Positions 41,353 through 50,594 are shown, counted from the stretch's first letter. The stretch: 64,000 nt of DNA from an uncultured Steroidobacter sp. (GCA_937864115.1 CALMII010000029.1:1-64000); one strand, 5' to 3'. The notes: a model not told the origin generated them from the sequence alone. Made by a program: numbers and translations.

Positions 41353-42555
41353 ATGACAGGCAACAGAGGCGTGGTTTACGTCGCGCGAGGCAAGGTGGAA
41401 GTACGCAACATTCCCACACCGCAACTGGTCGACCCGCGCGGCCGCAAGGCCGATCACGGCGTGATCCTGAAGGTGATCACCACGAACATCTGCGGCTCCG
41501 ACCAGCACATGGTCCGCGGCCGCACGACGGCGCCTGCAGGCCTGGTACTGGGGCATGAGATCACCGGCGAAGTCATCGAAGCCGGACGCGACGTGCAATC
41601 GCTCGCGGTGGGTGACTGGGTGTCGGTGCCCTTCAACGTGGCGTGCGGCCGCTGCCGTTCCTGCAAGGAACAGCACACCGGGGTGTGCCTCACCGTGAAC
41701 CCGTCGCGCGCCGGCGGTGCGTACGGCTACGTGGACATGGGCGGATGGGTCGGCGGGCAAGCCGAGTACGTGATGATTCCGTATGCCGATTTCAATCTGC
41801 TGAAGTTCCCCGACCGCGACCGCGCCAGAGCCAGGATCCGCGATCTGACGTGTCTGTCGGACATTCTGCCGACGGGTTATCACGGCGCCGTGACCGCGGG
41901 CGTCGGACCTGGCAGCACCGTCTACATTGCAGGCGCTGGTCCGGTGGGCCTTGCAGCGGCGGCATCCGCGAGATTGCTCGGCGCCGCGGTGGTGATCGTG
42001 GGCGATGTGAATCCGAAGCGGCTCGTGCATGCGAAGTCGGTGGGCTTCGAAGTGGTCGATCTGTCGAAAGACGCCACGCTCGGCGAACAGATTGCGCAAA
42101 TCCTCCGTGAGCCTGAAGTCGACTGCGCGGTCGATGCAGTGGGCTTCGAGGCGCGCGGGCACGGTCATCACGGCGCGCAACACGAAGCACCGGCCACCGT
42201 GCTGAACTCGCTGATGGATGTCACGCGCGCGGCCGGCAGGATCGGCATTCCGGGTCTGTACGTCACCGACGATCCGGGAGCCGTGGATCAGGCTGCGAAG
42301 AAAGGCGCGCTGAGCATCCGCTTCGGCCTCGGCTGGGCCAAGTCGCACAGCTTCTTCACCGGCCAGACGCCGGTGATGAAGTACAACCGCGCGCTCATGC
42401 AAGCCATCCTGTGGGATCGTATCGATGTGGCAGGCGTGGTCGGCGTGGAAGTCATTTCGCTCGATGACGCGCCCAAGGGCTACGGAGAATTCGATGCGGG
42501 TGCACCGAAGAAATTCGTCATCGACCCGCATTCGACGCTTCGGCCGGCTGCCTGA
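41353..42555 (+). CDS. fdhA: Glutathione-independent formaldehyde dehydrogenase
   Basis: A 400-residue zinc alcohol-dehydrogenase-family enzyme of the Pseudomonas FdhA type, which oxidises formaldehyde (and dismutates aldehydes) with tightly bound NAD. The start GNRGVVYVARGKVEVRNIPTPQL, the zinc motifs NICGSDQHMVRG and GHEITGEV, the four-Cys structural site CGRCRSCKEQHTGVC, and the Rossmann motif GAGPVGLAAAASARLLGA are diagnostic, as is GPGSTVYIAG ahead of the last. Rieske O-demethylases release formaldehyde, and two are encoded nearby, so detoxification of that product is the probable role. Its 3' end overlaps the convergent RND gene by 38 bp. Confidence 0.93.
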   Translation: MTGNRGVVYVARGKVEVRNIPTPQLVDPRGRKADHGVILKVITTNICGSDQHMVRGRTTAPAGLVLGHEITGEVIEAGRDVQSLAVGDWVSVPFNVACGRCRSCKEQHTGVCLTVNPSRAGGAYGYVDMGGWVGGQAEYVMIPYADFNLLKFPDRDRARARIRDLTCLSDILPTGYHGAVTAGVGPGSTVYIAGAGPVGLAAAASARLLGAAVVIVGDVNPKRLVHAKSVGFEVVDLSKDATLGEQIAQILREPEVDCAVDAVGFEARGHGHHGAQHEAPATVLNSLMDVTRAAGRIGIPGLYVTDDPGAVDQAAKKGALSIRFGLGWAKSHSFFTGQTPVMKYNRALMQAILWDRIDVAGVVGVEVISLDDAPKGYGEFDAGAPKKFVIDPHSTLRPAA

Positions 42556-44965
42556 TTCGATCGAGAGAAGGCGCCACTGTTGCCGCGGCGAAGTGAGAAC
42601 GCGGCAACAGGAAGTGCGCCAGCGCAGGCAGCAGCACCAGCGCACCGACCATGTTCCAGATGAACATGAAGGCCAGCAGGATGCCCATGTCGGCCTGGAA
42701 CTTGATGGGCGACAGCGCCCAGGTGGCCACGCCCACCGCCAGCGTAACGCCGGTCAGCAGCACCACCTTGCCCGTGAAGCGCAGCGCCTGCCGGTAGGCC
42801 TGCGACAACGTGTCGCCCGCGCGCATGCGGTTCAGCAGGATGCTCATGACATACAGCGCGTAGTCCACGCCGATGCCCACCCCCAGCGCGATCACTGGCA
42901 GCGTCGCCACTTTGACGCCGATGCCCAGACCGACCATCAGCGCCTCGCACAGGATGGAGGTCACGACCAACGGCACCACCGCGCACACCACGGCCCGCCA
43001 GCTGCGGAAGGTCAACAGGCACAGCAGAGTCACCGCGCCGTAGACGTAGAACAGCATTTCGCGATTGGCCTGCCTGACCACGATGTTGGTCGCCGCCTCG
43101 ATGCCGGCGTTGCCCGCGGCCAGCAGGAACTGCACGTCGGCGGTGTCATTGGCTTTCGCGAACTGTTCCACCTTGTCGACCACGCGAGTCAGCGTGTCGG
43201 CCTTGTGGTCGGTCAGGAAGGCGTAGACGGTGAGGAGATTGCAGTACTCGTTGTACAGCCCGCGCGGCGCGCCGGCGGTGATCATGTTGGCCACGCTCTG
43301 GCTGTTCACCACGTCGTACCACTTCGGATTGCCTTCGTTCAGTCCGATGCTGGCGCCACGGTTCAACCGCGCCAGCGAGTGGGTACTGTCCACCCCGGGC
43401 AGCTGGTTCAGTTCCCATTCGAGCTGGTCCACGCTGAGCAGCGTGCCGACGTTGGAGCAGGCCTGGTCGGGCGTTTTGACCATCACCGCCAGGACGTCGG
43501 AACTGGCGCCGTAGTGGGCGGTCATGTACGCCGCATCGCGGTTGTAGCGACTGTCGGCTCGCAGCTCCGGGGCGCCGGGATCCAGGTCACCGATCTTCAG
43601 ATTCAGGCTGGCGATGAAACCGAGTGTCGCCAGCAGCGCGCTGGCGGCGATGGTCCACGTGGCCCAGCGACGCTGGGTGAACAGATCGAGAAAGCGCCAC
43701 AGTCCGGGCTGTTCGAGGCCCGCCTCTTCGGCCTGCTCCTCGCGCAGGCTTCGCTTGGCGGCCTTCCTGCTGACGCCGATGTAGCTCAGCAGCACCGGCA
43801 GCAGAATCAGGTTGGTGAAGATCAGCACGGCGACGCCCAGGCTGGCGACCAGCGCCAGGTCCTGGATGACCTCGATGTTGATGATCCTCAGCACTGCAAA
43901 GCCCACCGCGTCGCAGAGCAATGCCATCAGCCCTGCCAGGAACAGGCGGCGGAAGGTGAAGCGCGCGGCCACTACCTTGTGCATGCCGCGGCCCACGTCC
44001 TGCATGATGCCGTTCATCTTCTGCGCACCATGGCTCATGCCGATGGCGAACACGAGAAAGGGCACCAGCACCGAGTACGGGTCGAGCTCGTACCCGAGCA
44101 ACGGCAGCAACCCGAGCTGCCACACCACCGCAATCAGCGAACAGGCGACCACCAGCACGGTCGAGCGCACGCAGCGGGTGTACGCGTACAACATCGCAGT
44201 GGTGATCGCGAGCGCAGCGCCGAAGAACAGCAGGATCTGGCGCAGCCCGTCGATCAGGTCGCCAACGACCTTGGCGAAGCCGGTGATGTGGATGTCGACG
44301 GCGCCCGTCTCGTGGTACCTGTCGCGGATCTCTTCCAGTTGCTTCGACAACGTGGCGTAGTCCAGCGGCTGGCCGTCGGGCGTATGCGCCAGCAGCGGTA
44401 CGAAGAGGATGCTGGAGTGCATGTCGCTCGCGACGAGCTGGCCGATCTGCCCCGAGCGCTCGACGTTCCGGCGCAGCTGCTGCATCGATTCCGGCGAACC
44501 GGTGTAGTGCTCCGGAATCACCGGGCCGCCTTCCAGGCCCTCCTCCGTCACGCCCACCCAGCGCGTGGACGGTGTCCACAGACTTTTCATGAAGGCGCGA
44601 TCCACGCCGGGCAGCAGGAACACCTCGTCGTTGATCTGCTGCAGGATCTGCATGTACTGCGCGTCGTAGATGCTCTGCCCCCTGGCCACCACCGCGATGC
44701 GCAATGCGTTGCCCAGGCCGCTCAATTCGTCGCGGTACTTCAGATAGTTGACGATGTACGGATGATCGCCCGGGATCATCTTTTCGAAGCTGGCGTTCAG
44801 TTGCAGCCGCGTGGCCTGGGAGCCCAGCAATGCCGTGACCAGCAAGCACAGCACGAGCACGATCAGCCGATGATTGAACAGCGCGCGCTCGACCACCGAG
44901 CCGGAGCTGCGGTCGAAACTGGCCAGGTCGCCGGACGGCGGGGAGAGGGTTGTGGGAGCGTGCAT
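42518..44965 (-). CDS. RND-superfamily (MMPL-type) transporter
   Basis: An 815-residue inner-membrane protein with the RND layout of twelve transmembrane segments in two halves. The first (LIVLVLCLLVTALLGSQ) starts near residue 31; clusters follow around TM2-6 (LLFFGAALAITTAMLYAYTRCVRSTVLVVACSLIAVVWQLGLLPLLG, VLVPFLVFAIGMSHGAQKMNG) and TM8-12 (YVYGAVTLLCLLTFRSWRAVVCAVVPLVVTSILCEALMVGLGIGVKVATLPVIALGVGIGVDYALY). Large periplasmic loops lie between. Its gene partners (YCF48, DUF1329, DUF1302 proteins) often co-occur with such permeases, suggesting trans-envelope movement of a hydrophobic compound. Last gene of the five-gene operon. Confidence 0.9.
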   Translation of the reverse strand: MHAPTTLSPPSGDLASFDRSSGSVVERALFNHRLIVLVLCLLVTALLGSQATRLQLNASFEKMIPGDHPYIVNYLKYRDELSGLGNALRIAVVARGQSIYDAQYMQILQQINDEVFLLPGVDRAFMKSLWTPSTRWVGVTEEGLEGGPVIPEHYTGSPESMQQLRRNVERSGQIGQLVASDMHSSILFVPLLAHTPDGQPLDYATLSKQLEEIRDRYHETGAVDIHITGFAKVVGDLIDGLRQILLFFGAALAITTAMLYAYTRCVRSTVLVVACSLIAVVWQLGLLPLLGYELDPYSVLVPFLVFAIGMSHGAQKMNGIMQDVGRGMHKVVAARFTFRRLFLAGLMALLCDAVGFAVLRIINIEVIQDLALVASLGVAVLIFTNLILLPVLLSYIGVSRKAAKRSLREEQAEEAGLEQPGLWRFLDLFTQRRWATWTIAASALLATLGFIASLNLKIGDLDPGAPELRADSRYNRDAAYMTAHYGASSDVLAVMVKTPDQACSNVGTLLSVDQLEWELNQLPGVDSTHSLARLNRGASIGLNEGNPKWYDVVNSQSVANMITAGAPRGLYNEYCNLLTVYAFLTDHKADTLTRVVDKVEQFAKANDTADVQFLLAAGNAGIEAATNIVVRQANREMLFYVYGAVTLLCLLTFRSWRAVVCAVVPLVVTSILCEALMVGLGIGVKVATLPVIALGVGIGVDYALYVMSILLNRMRAGDTLSQAYRQALRFTGKVVLLTGVTLAVGVATWALSPIKFQADMGILLAFMFIWNMVGALVLLPALAHFLLPRSHFAAATVAPSLDRIRQPAEASNAGR

Positions 44966-44974
44966 TGAAAGGGC

Positions 44975-46039
44975 TCAGGAACCTGAATTCGACAAGCGCA
45001 TGGCGCCTGCAAAGCTGGCGACCAGCAGGTCACCCTCGGGCGCGACCGCCAGAGCTGTCAGCGGCGGACCGGTTGGCCGCAGCATCGGACGCCACTCGCT
45101 GCCATCATCGCTGGTCATCAAGGCACCGGCCTGGTTGATGATGATGAAGCTGCTGCGGGTCGCCGAAGCGGCACCGATGGTGACCGGCATGGGGACTCGC
45201 GCCGCAGTCCATGAGTCGCCGCCGTCGGTGGACCGGGATACATGGCCGCGAAGGCCGCCGATCAGCACGACGTCGTCGCGGCCCGTGACGGCGAACCAGC
45301 TGCCGTTGTAGGGCGTGGTGAGGCGATGGAAGCTGCGCGCGTCGTCTGTCGAGCGCAGGACCAGGCCCTGCTCGCCAACCAGAAAGACCGCCGATGGTCC
45401 TGCATACAGCGCGTTGAGGTGCAACCCTCTGGGATTGTCGACCCGCCCGGCCCATGAGGACCAGGTCGCTCCTCCATCCTCGGTGCCGAAGATCAGTCCA
45501 TACGCGCCGATCACGAAGCCGCGCCGTTCGTTCCAGAAATGCACGCCCAGAAGCGGCTTGTCGGGACCATCGCTCACCAGTTGCCGGGCGAGCGCGATGC
45601 GCCTCGCGTCGTCCGACGCCCGAGCCGCGTTCAGCTCGATCTGTGCAGCGGCCCGCCCATCGAGTTGCAGCTTCCAGCGCTTGCCGCCGTCGGTGGAGTG
45701 AAGTACGGCGCCGCCGTGACCGACCGCCCAGCCCTGCTGCGGACTGGGAAAGCTCAAGGCAGTCAACGTGACGGACACGGGCACCTGGGCCTGGTGCCAT
45801 TGCCTGGCGCCGTCATCCGACCACAGCACGATGCCGCGTTCGCCCGCAGCCACCATGCGCTGGCCGGCCACGGCTACGGCCAGCATCACGCCGTGCGCCG
45901 CTCGCGGAGCCTGCAGCGCCGCACGTTGCAGAGGATCGTGTCGCGAGTCCGCCGGCACGCCCTGCGCAGTGGCGATCGCCACGCCCCCGATCATCGCGCA
46001 GCCGCACAGCAGCGCGGCCGCCAACGTCTTCGTCATCAC
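44975..46039 (-). CDS. YCF48/BNR-repeat exported protein
   Basis: A 354-residue exported beta-propeller-type protein. Signal peptide at residues 1-26 (LLCGCAMIGGVAIATAQG), then several repeats with the pattern of the photosystem II assembly factor YCF48: GIVLWSDDGARQWHQ, AVLHSTDGGKRWK, LIFGTEDGGATWSSW, LVLRSTDDARSFH, HVSRSTDGGDSWTAA, ALMTSDDGSEW. Each blade carries the S-x-D-G-G-x-x-W Asp-box-like turn. Such proteins recur beside RND and DUF1329 genes in hydrophobic-substrate operons and probably assist the transporter in the periplasm. It starts 80 bp after the Rieske oxygenase gene. Confidence 0.87.
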   Translation of the reverse strand: MMTKTLAAALLCGCAMIGGVAIATAQGVPADSRHDPLQRAALQAPRAAHGVMLAVAVAGQRMVAAGERGIVLWSDDGARQWHQAQVPVSVTLTALSFPSPQQGWAVGHGGAVLHSTDGGKRWKLQLDGRAAAQIELNAARASDDARRIALARQLVSDGPDKPLLGVHFWNERRGFVIGAYGLIFGTEDGGATWSSWAGRVDNPRGLHLNALYAGPSAVFLVGEQGLVLRSTDDARSFHRLTTPYNGSWFAVTGRDDVVLIGGLRGHVSRSTDGGDSWTAARVPMPVTIGAASATRSSFIIINQAGALMTSDDGSEWRPMLRPTGPPLTALAVAPEGDLLVASFAGAMRLSNSGS

Positions 46040-46119
46040 TTGCCTTCCACAAAAGCTGCCGCCGACCAGGCGACCTGACGGTCTCCGGTTGCGCCGTCAA
46101 CGGCGCTGCCAGAGCGTTG

Positions 46120-47163
46120 CTAGTTCTGCGCCTGTTCCTCGGCGATCAGCTTGTCGAGTACGCGACGCGCCCGCACGGCGGGTGCATCGCCCGACAACAA
46201 CACGGGCTTCAAGGACCAGAACTCGGCATCCCCCATCGCGCGCTGCTGCGCTTCCAGCATCGGCAGATCTTCGTGAGTGAACGGCACGTTGATTCCGTCG
46301 ACGATCTTCTGGGCCATCTCGTCGCCTTGCGGGCCCATTGCCTTGGGGAAGGAGATGCCGAACCAGTAGTGGGTCGTCGTCGCCGTCTCGGGCGTGAACA
46401 GGTGCGGCAGCGGATTCTCGCGCCCTTCGCTGCGCGGCCGGCCGGCGAGTGTCGCGCCCGCCATCAACAGCATGTTGGCAGGCGCGTCCCAGCGCACGTC
46501 GAACCAGCGATCCACCGGCGTGCCCTGCGGATAACCGAGCGCGTCATAAAGAAAGGGAGTCATGATCTCGCTGACCGTCTGCCGCATCGAGTACACGGTG
46601 TTGCCCTTCTGCTCGATGTTGGTCAAAGCGTGCCTGACCGCTTCGGTGCCCAGCGTGCTCGGGTGGAGAAACTCCACGTGCGACAGATCCATGATGTTGT
46701 CGGTCTCGAGCACATAGTTGGCCCTGGCATGCAGGTAGCGCTTGCCGACGTACCAGTGCTCGGGATCGATCAGGGAAAAGTCCGGAATCAGCGCCGCATC
46801 GGCTTTCTCGGCCTTGCCCATCCAGATCCACAGGATGCCGTAGCGTTCGACCAGCGGATAGGTACGCACCTTGGCCGCGGGCGGGATACGACCTTCGCCA
46901 TGCGGGTTGTGCACGCACGCGCCCTGGCCGTCGAAGCGCAGGCCGTGATAGGCGCACTGCACTGCCTTGCCGCCGTCGCAGAGCTTGCCCATGGACAACG
47001 GGGCGAATCGATGCGGGCAGCGGTCCTGCAGCGCGTGAGGCACGCCGGCCTCATCACGAAACATCACCACCGCCTGGTCGAGGAAGGTACGAGGCAGCAA
47101 AGCGCCGGGCTGGACGTCTTCGGACCAGCCGGCGACATACCAGGTGTTGAGAAGATAAGGCAT
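46120..47163 (-). CDS. Rieske oxygenase, vanillate O-demethylase VanA-like
   Basis: A 347-residue single-component Rieske oxygenase. Rieske ligands are Cys49-x-His51 (CPHRFAPLSMG) and Cys70-x2-His73 (CAYHGLRFDGQG); the mononuclear iron site is DNIMDLSHVEFLH (Asp159, His162, His167). The start MPYLLNTWYVAGW (47163) matches VanA and dicamba-demethylase-type enzymes; the longer frame adds 28 unrelated residues. No reductase lies beside it, so it may share the VanB-type protein encoded at 36.2-37.1 kb. Unusually, it is embedded within an operon of envelope proteins. Confidence 0.9.
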   Translation of the reverse strand: MPYLLNTWYVAGWSEDVQPGALLPRTFLDQAVVMFRDEAGVPHALQDRCPHRFAPLSMGKLCDGGKAVQCAYHGLRFDGQGACVHNPHGEGRIPPAAKVRTYPLVERYGILWIWMGKAEKADAALIPDFSLIDPEHWYVGKRYLHARANYVLETDNIMDLSHVEFLHPSTLGTEAVRHALTNIEQKGNTVYSMRQTVSEIMTPFLYDALGYPQGTPVDRWFDVRWDAPANMLLMAGATLAGRPRSEGRENPLPHLFTPETATTTHYWFGISFPKAMGPQGDEMAQKIVDGINVPFTHEDLPMLEAQQRAMGDAEFWSLKPVLLSGDAPAVRARRVLDKLIAEEQAQN

Positions 47164-47243
47164 GGAACGAGTCCCACGTTGGGGTTGAGGATGTCCTGCT
47201 GCGCCCTCTGTCGCAGCAGGCGTCTTCATGGATGGCGAACCGC

Positions 47244-48587
47244 TCATCGCACCGCCTCGGCAGCCAGGGTGTCAGGCTGGAAATTGCTGTCGCTGAACTT
47301 CGGCACGAACACCGTTTGCGCGGCTTTACCGTTCATCAGTCCGTTGACGAACCAGGAACCTGACACCAGGTCGTGCATGTCGAAGGTCACAGGCGCGGTG
47401 GCCGGTACATCGGGCATCACCAGCGGGTATTGCGTCAGGGTGCGCCAGAGATTGCCGCGCGCATCCCAGCGATCGGCGAGCACGGCAACCCAGGTGTCCT
47501 CGTCGAGGTAGTAGCGGCTGCGCGGCATCTGGTGGCGCTGGCCGGGGCGCAACGTGGCTTCCACCACCCATACCCGGTGCAGTTCCCAGCGCACGTGATC
47601 AGGGTTGATGAAGTTCTTGCCGATCACGTCGGCATCGCGCTTGGGCACGTTGAGCCGGTTGGTGTTGTACGGGATCAGCTTCTCTTCCTTGCCCACGAGC
47701 TTCCAGTCGAAGCGGTCGAGTCGCCCGGAAAACACCAGCTGCTCATCGAAGGTCATGACCCCGGCGGTCTGCGGTGTCGGTGTGTCGCAGCAGGCATTCG
47801 GCAGCTTGCGCACGCGGCGCTGTCCCGTCAGATAGACCCAGGCTTCGTCCCGGCTGGAATCGGTGTTGATCTTGTTCATGAAGGCTTCGCCGGCGCGTAT
47901 CGGCGGACCGGTATTGACGATCTTGGCTTCGAAGTGCACCCCGCCCTGCTTCTCGAAGGCCGCCCGGTCGCCGCCTTCCTGGTAGTAGGGCCGGTTGACG
48001 TCGGCCTTGGCATCCACCGTCAGCACCGGCTTGCCGTCGGCGGTGACGAGATAGCCGGTAACGTCCCAGCGATAGGCGGTGCCGTTCCAGTTGAGCACCG
48101 CGTTCCACATCGCCTCGGCACCGCTCTTCGGGATCGGGAACGGAATGCCCCCATACGCGCCCGTCAGCACGTCGTTGTTCAAGGCGGCACGGGTCGCGTT
48201 GAGCCTGGTGTTCTCGTAGACGAAGGCCGGCGCGGCAGCAGTGCGACGCGTCTGATAGACGTTGATCTTGAAGTCGGGGTACCTCTTGAACATCGCCCTC
48301 AGGCCGTCGGTCAACTGCTGGTCGTGCTCGCCGGCATTGGCTGCGGTCACCGTGTACAGCGGCTTGTCGGCCGCGAACGGGTCGGGCCGGCGTCCGACGA
48401 TCCGGGCGGCGGCGGTGCTGGTGAAGCCGCCGGTCCAGGCGGGGATGGTGCCGGCCTGGTTGCCGGCTGCTTCGGCGCCGAGCGCAGTGAGTTCCTTGCC
48501 GAGCTTGGCGGCCTCTTCGCTGGTTACCGCGGCTTGAACGATGAACGGCATCACCGTCATGGCCAGCAGAACGAATTGCTTCTTCAT
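47244..48587 (-). CDS. DUF1329-family exported protein (LolB-like fold)
   Basis: A 447-residue protein with a signal peptide (MKKQFVLLAMTVMPFIVQA) and the full DUF1329 pattern: LTALGAEAAGNQAGTIPAWTGGF near the N-terminus, then KINVYQTRRTAAAPAFVYENTR, GIPFPIPKSGAEAMWN, YLTGQRRVRKLPNACCDTPTPQTAGVMTFDE, DVIGKNFINPDHVRWELHRVWVVEATLRPGQRH. The family has a LolB/LppX-like hydrophobic-ligand-binding fold and nearly always sits next to a DUF1302 gene. Probably a periplasmic carrier for the hydrophobic compound handled by this operon. Confidence 0.92.
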   Translation of the reverse strand: MKKQFVLLAMTVMPFIVQAAVTSEEAAKLGKELTALGAEAAGNQAGTIPAWTGGFTSTAAARIVGRRPDPFAADKPLYTVTAANAGEHDQQLTDGLRAMFKRYPDFKINVYQTRRTAAAPAFVYENTRLNATRAALNNDVLTGAYGGIPFPIPKSGAEAMWNAVLNWNGTAYRWDVTGYLVTADGKPVLTVDAKADVNRPYYQEGGDRAAFEKQGGVHFEAKIVNTGPPIRAGEAFMNKINTDSSRDEAWVYLTGQRRVRKLPNACCDTPTPQTAGVMTFDEQLVFSGRLDRFDWKLVGKEEKLIPYNTNRLNVPKRDADVIGKNFINPDHVRWELHRVWVVEATLRPGQRHQMPRSRYYLDEDTWVAVLADRWDARGNLWRTLTQYPLVMPDVPATAPVTFDMHDLVSGSWFVNGLMNGKAAQTVFVPKFSDSNFQPDTLAAEAVR

Positions 48588-48619
48588 GTGGGGTTCCCTA
48601 GTGGTTTTGGTTTGAGCGA

Positions 48620-50296
48620 TCAGAAGGTCACCGCCAGCGACAGCGAGACGAAATCCCGATCGGCGAGCGATTGCTTGTAGGAGAAGGCCTGTCCGCTGCT
48701 ATCCAGCATGGTTCCCGGCTCGCCGTAGAAATAGGTGTAGCCGAGACCCATGCGCCACTTGTCGAGGTAGCTGAAGTTGAAAGACACATTGATGTCCCCG
48801 GAATCGTCGGCGCCGAAGTACGGAATGGCCGAGGAACGCCCATAGGTGTAGCTGCCGGATATCGGGATCGACAGATCGACACCGGACATGACCTGGCGAA
48901 ACTTCGGCTCGTACTGCACGCGCGCAGCACAGGCGGACCTCGTGCTGTTGGCCGCGACGGGCTGATCGTTGGTCACCTTCTGAGTGCGATTGCACGCGAG
49001 CTCGGCGAGTGCGGTGGACTCCTTGACCAGGAAGTTCGGCTCGAAGGCCGTGAGTGTCGACAGATTCAGATGCAGCGTCGTACCACGCGGCACACCCACG
49101 CCCGCATAGGCCGGAACGGGATCAGCGGCCAGATAGGCGCCATCACGCACGGACACCTCGCCGGCCCAGCTGGAATTGCCGAAAGCCTTGGCGAAGGAAA
49201 ACCCATAGGCGTTCACGTCCTTGCCGTAGTAGAGGTAGTACTGCGTCGGCAAGTAGGGCGGGAAGCCGGGGGGCAGACCGGTGGGCGCCGGAGCATCGAG
49301 AATGAGTGTCGGCACGCGCTCGTGATAGCGGATCGCGTACAGGCCGAAATCCGTGCCGATGCTTGCAAGGCTGAACCGCAGCTGGGCGCCGCCTTGCCCG
49401 GAGTCGCCGGGATCACGATCGGCGGTGCGATCTGCAGACACGCCGGGCGTAAGGAACGGGATCGCCGGAATGAATTGCAGCTGAGATCCGCCGACGTCCA
49501 GCATGTCGGAAGTCGAAAAGTAGCTGCCCACGGCGGGCAAGCGTGTCTTCTTCCACTTGACCTGGTAGTAGGCGCCGAGGCTCACCGACGGCGTCAATGT
49601 GATCTGTCCGGAGATCTGCCGCACAGGCAGGGCGATGTCGCGAAACTGCACGCCAGGCAACGACGTCGCCTTGATGATGTCGAGCGGCACCATGCCGTAG
49701 GCAATGCCGTTGTTGCCGAAGAACAGACTTTCTCCGTACACGAGCGCGTATTGACCGAGCTTCGCGTTGGCCTCAAAGCCTCCGACCTCACCCGTAGCGA
49801 AGACGAACGCATCGAGAAGTTCGGCCTTGTTTCCATGCAGCCGTTGCGTCGCGTCCTGAAACTCGTTGCCGGTCGGCCCCGCGCCCTGGCTCGTACCCGG
49901 AGAATCGTTGTCGTTCGTCCGCTGGTAGATCTCGTCGTACCAACCCGCACCGCTGAAGCGAATGCCGAATCCATCGAAGATTGCGTCGAACTCGGTGTAG
50001 AGATCCGTGCGCACACTCACCAGTCCGCGGGAGAAGTTGCGATCGCCGTCATCCTGGGCTGCAGATGAGCCGCCCGAGACCAGGGCATCGTCGCGATTTC
50101 CCGTACGTCCCATGAAGGTCTGCTTCACAGACGTGGTCCAGTTGAACTGCGACACCGCCTGAACGTCGGGCAAAGTGATTTCCTCGAGTTCGTCGCCAGC
50201 CGCGAAAGCTCCCAAGGGAAAGAGGGCCGTCAGTGCAAGGACGCGGGATGGGGCTACTGCCCGCGATACCGCCGTGAGAATCCGGACTGCGTGCAT
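48620..50296 (-). CDS. DUF1302-family outer-membrane beta-barrel protein
   Basis: A 558-residue exported protein ending in alternating aromatic beta strands and a final Phe (DRDFVSLSLAVTF), the signature of an outer-membrane barrel. Family segments include GDRNFSRGLVSVRTDLYTEFDAIFDGFGIRFSGAGWYDEIY, YGESLFFGNNGIAYGMVPLDIIKAT and YQVKWKKTRLPAVGSYFSTSDMLD. Start at 50296 with GGAGA upstream and a signal peptide ending ALTALFPLGAFA. DUF1302 proteins pair with DUF1329 proteins and are proposed outer-membrane channels for hydrophobic compounds. First gene of the five-gene operon. Confidence 0.92.
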   Translation of the reverse strand: MHAVRILTAVSRAVAPSRVLALTALFPLGAFAAGDELEEITLPDVQAVSQFNWTTSVKQTFMGRTGNRDDALVSGGSSAAQDDGDRNFSRGLVSVRTDLYTEFDAIFDGFGIRFSGAGWYDEIYQRTNDNDSPGTSQGAGPTGNEFQDATQRLHGNKAELLDAFVFATGEVGGFEANAKLGQYALVYGESLFFGNNGIAYGMVPLDIIKATSLPGVQFRDIALPVRQISGQITLTPSVSLGAYYQVKWKKTRLPAVGSYFSTSDMLDVGGSQLQFIPAIPFLTPGVSADRTADRDPGDSGQGGAQLRFSLASIGTDFGLYAIRYHERVPTLILDAPAPTGLPPGFPPYLPTQYYLYYGKDVNAYGFSFAKAFGNSSWAGEVSVRDGAYLAADPVPAYAGVGVPRGTTLHLNLSTLTAFEPNFLVKESTALAELACNRTQKVTNDQPVAANSTRSACAARVQYEPKFRQVMSGVDLSIPISGSYTYGRSSAIPYFGADDSGDINVSFNFSYLDKWRMGLGYTYFYGEPGTMLDSSGQAFSYKQSLADRDFVSLSLAVTF

Positions 50297-50369
50297 TTGG
50301 TTCTCCTGTTGTTTCTTGTCACCGGCCGATCGCTGTCGGCGATCAGCCGGCTCCACCCTGTTTATTATC

Positions 50370-50385
50370 TTGTCATCTTGACAGC
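50370..50385. promoter_or_regulatory. Operator candidate, copy 1 (imperfect)
   Basis: TTGTCA-TCT-TGACAGC: arms of the same palindrome found at 50511, with one mismatch. It lies 74 bp ahead of the DUF1302 gene start, within a TTATCTTGTCATCTTGACAGCATA stretch that is A+T-rich for this genome. Two copies flanking a divergent promoter region suggest one regulator controlling both operons. Confidence 0.6.
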
Positions 50386-50510
50386 ATACTGCCTAGATGA
50401 CACTAGTCTGCCATTCGTTGTTTTTAATTTCCACTGTCGAACTGCCACACCACCGCGCAGTCCGCCGAGAACTCATACACCCGCACGTAAAGTATCAGTT
50501 GACTTCACAA

Positions 50511-50527
50511 GCTGTCATATTGACAGC
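50511..50527. promoter_or_regulatory. Operator candidate, copy 2 (perfect palindrome)
   Basis: GCTGTCA-TAT-TGACAGC, perfect seven-base arms, followed directly by ATATTGACA. It lies 68 bp ahead of the FAH gene start. Together with the copy at 50370 it marks the divergent promoter region of 298 bp, which holds no gene. The recognising regulator is not next door and cannot be named. Confidence 0.65.
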
Positions 50528-50594
50528 ATATTGACACTCACGTCGAGTTCACTAGAGTGCGCCATCACGCACCCAGACCAAGGAATCGCACTGC

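Noticed and set aside
42425..44968. 847-codon plus-strand open frame opposite the RND gene
   Set aside because: Antisense shadow: the product is dominated by Gln, His, Arg and Glu with no domain, while the opposite strand encodes a complete RND permease.
47373..48680. 435-codon plus-strand frame opposite the DUF1329 gene
   Set aside because: Shadow of a well-supported gene; no start site, domain or context.
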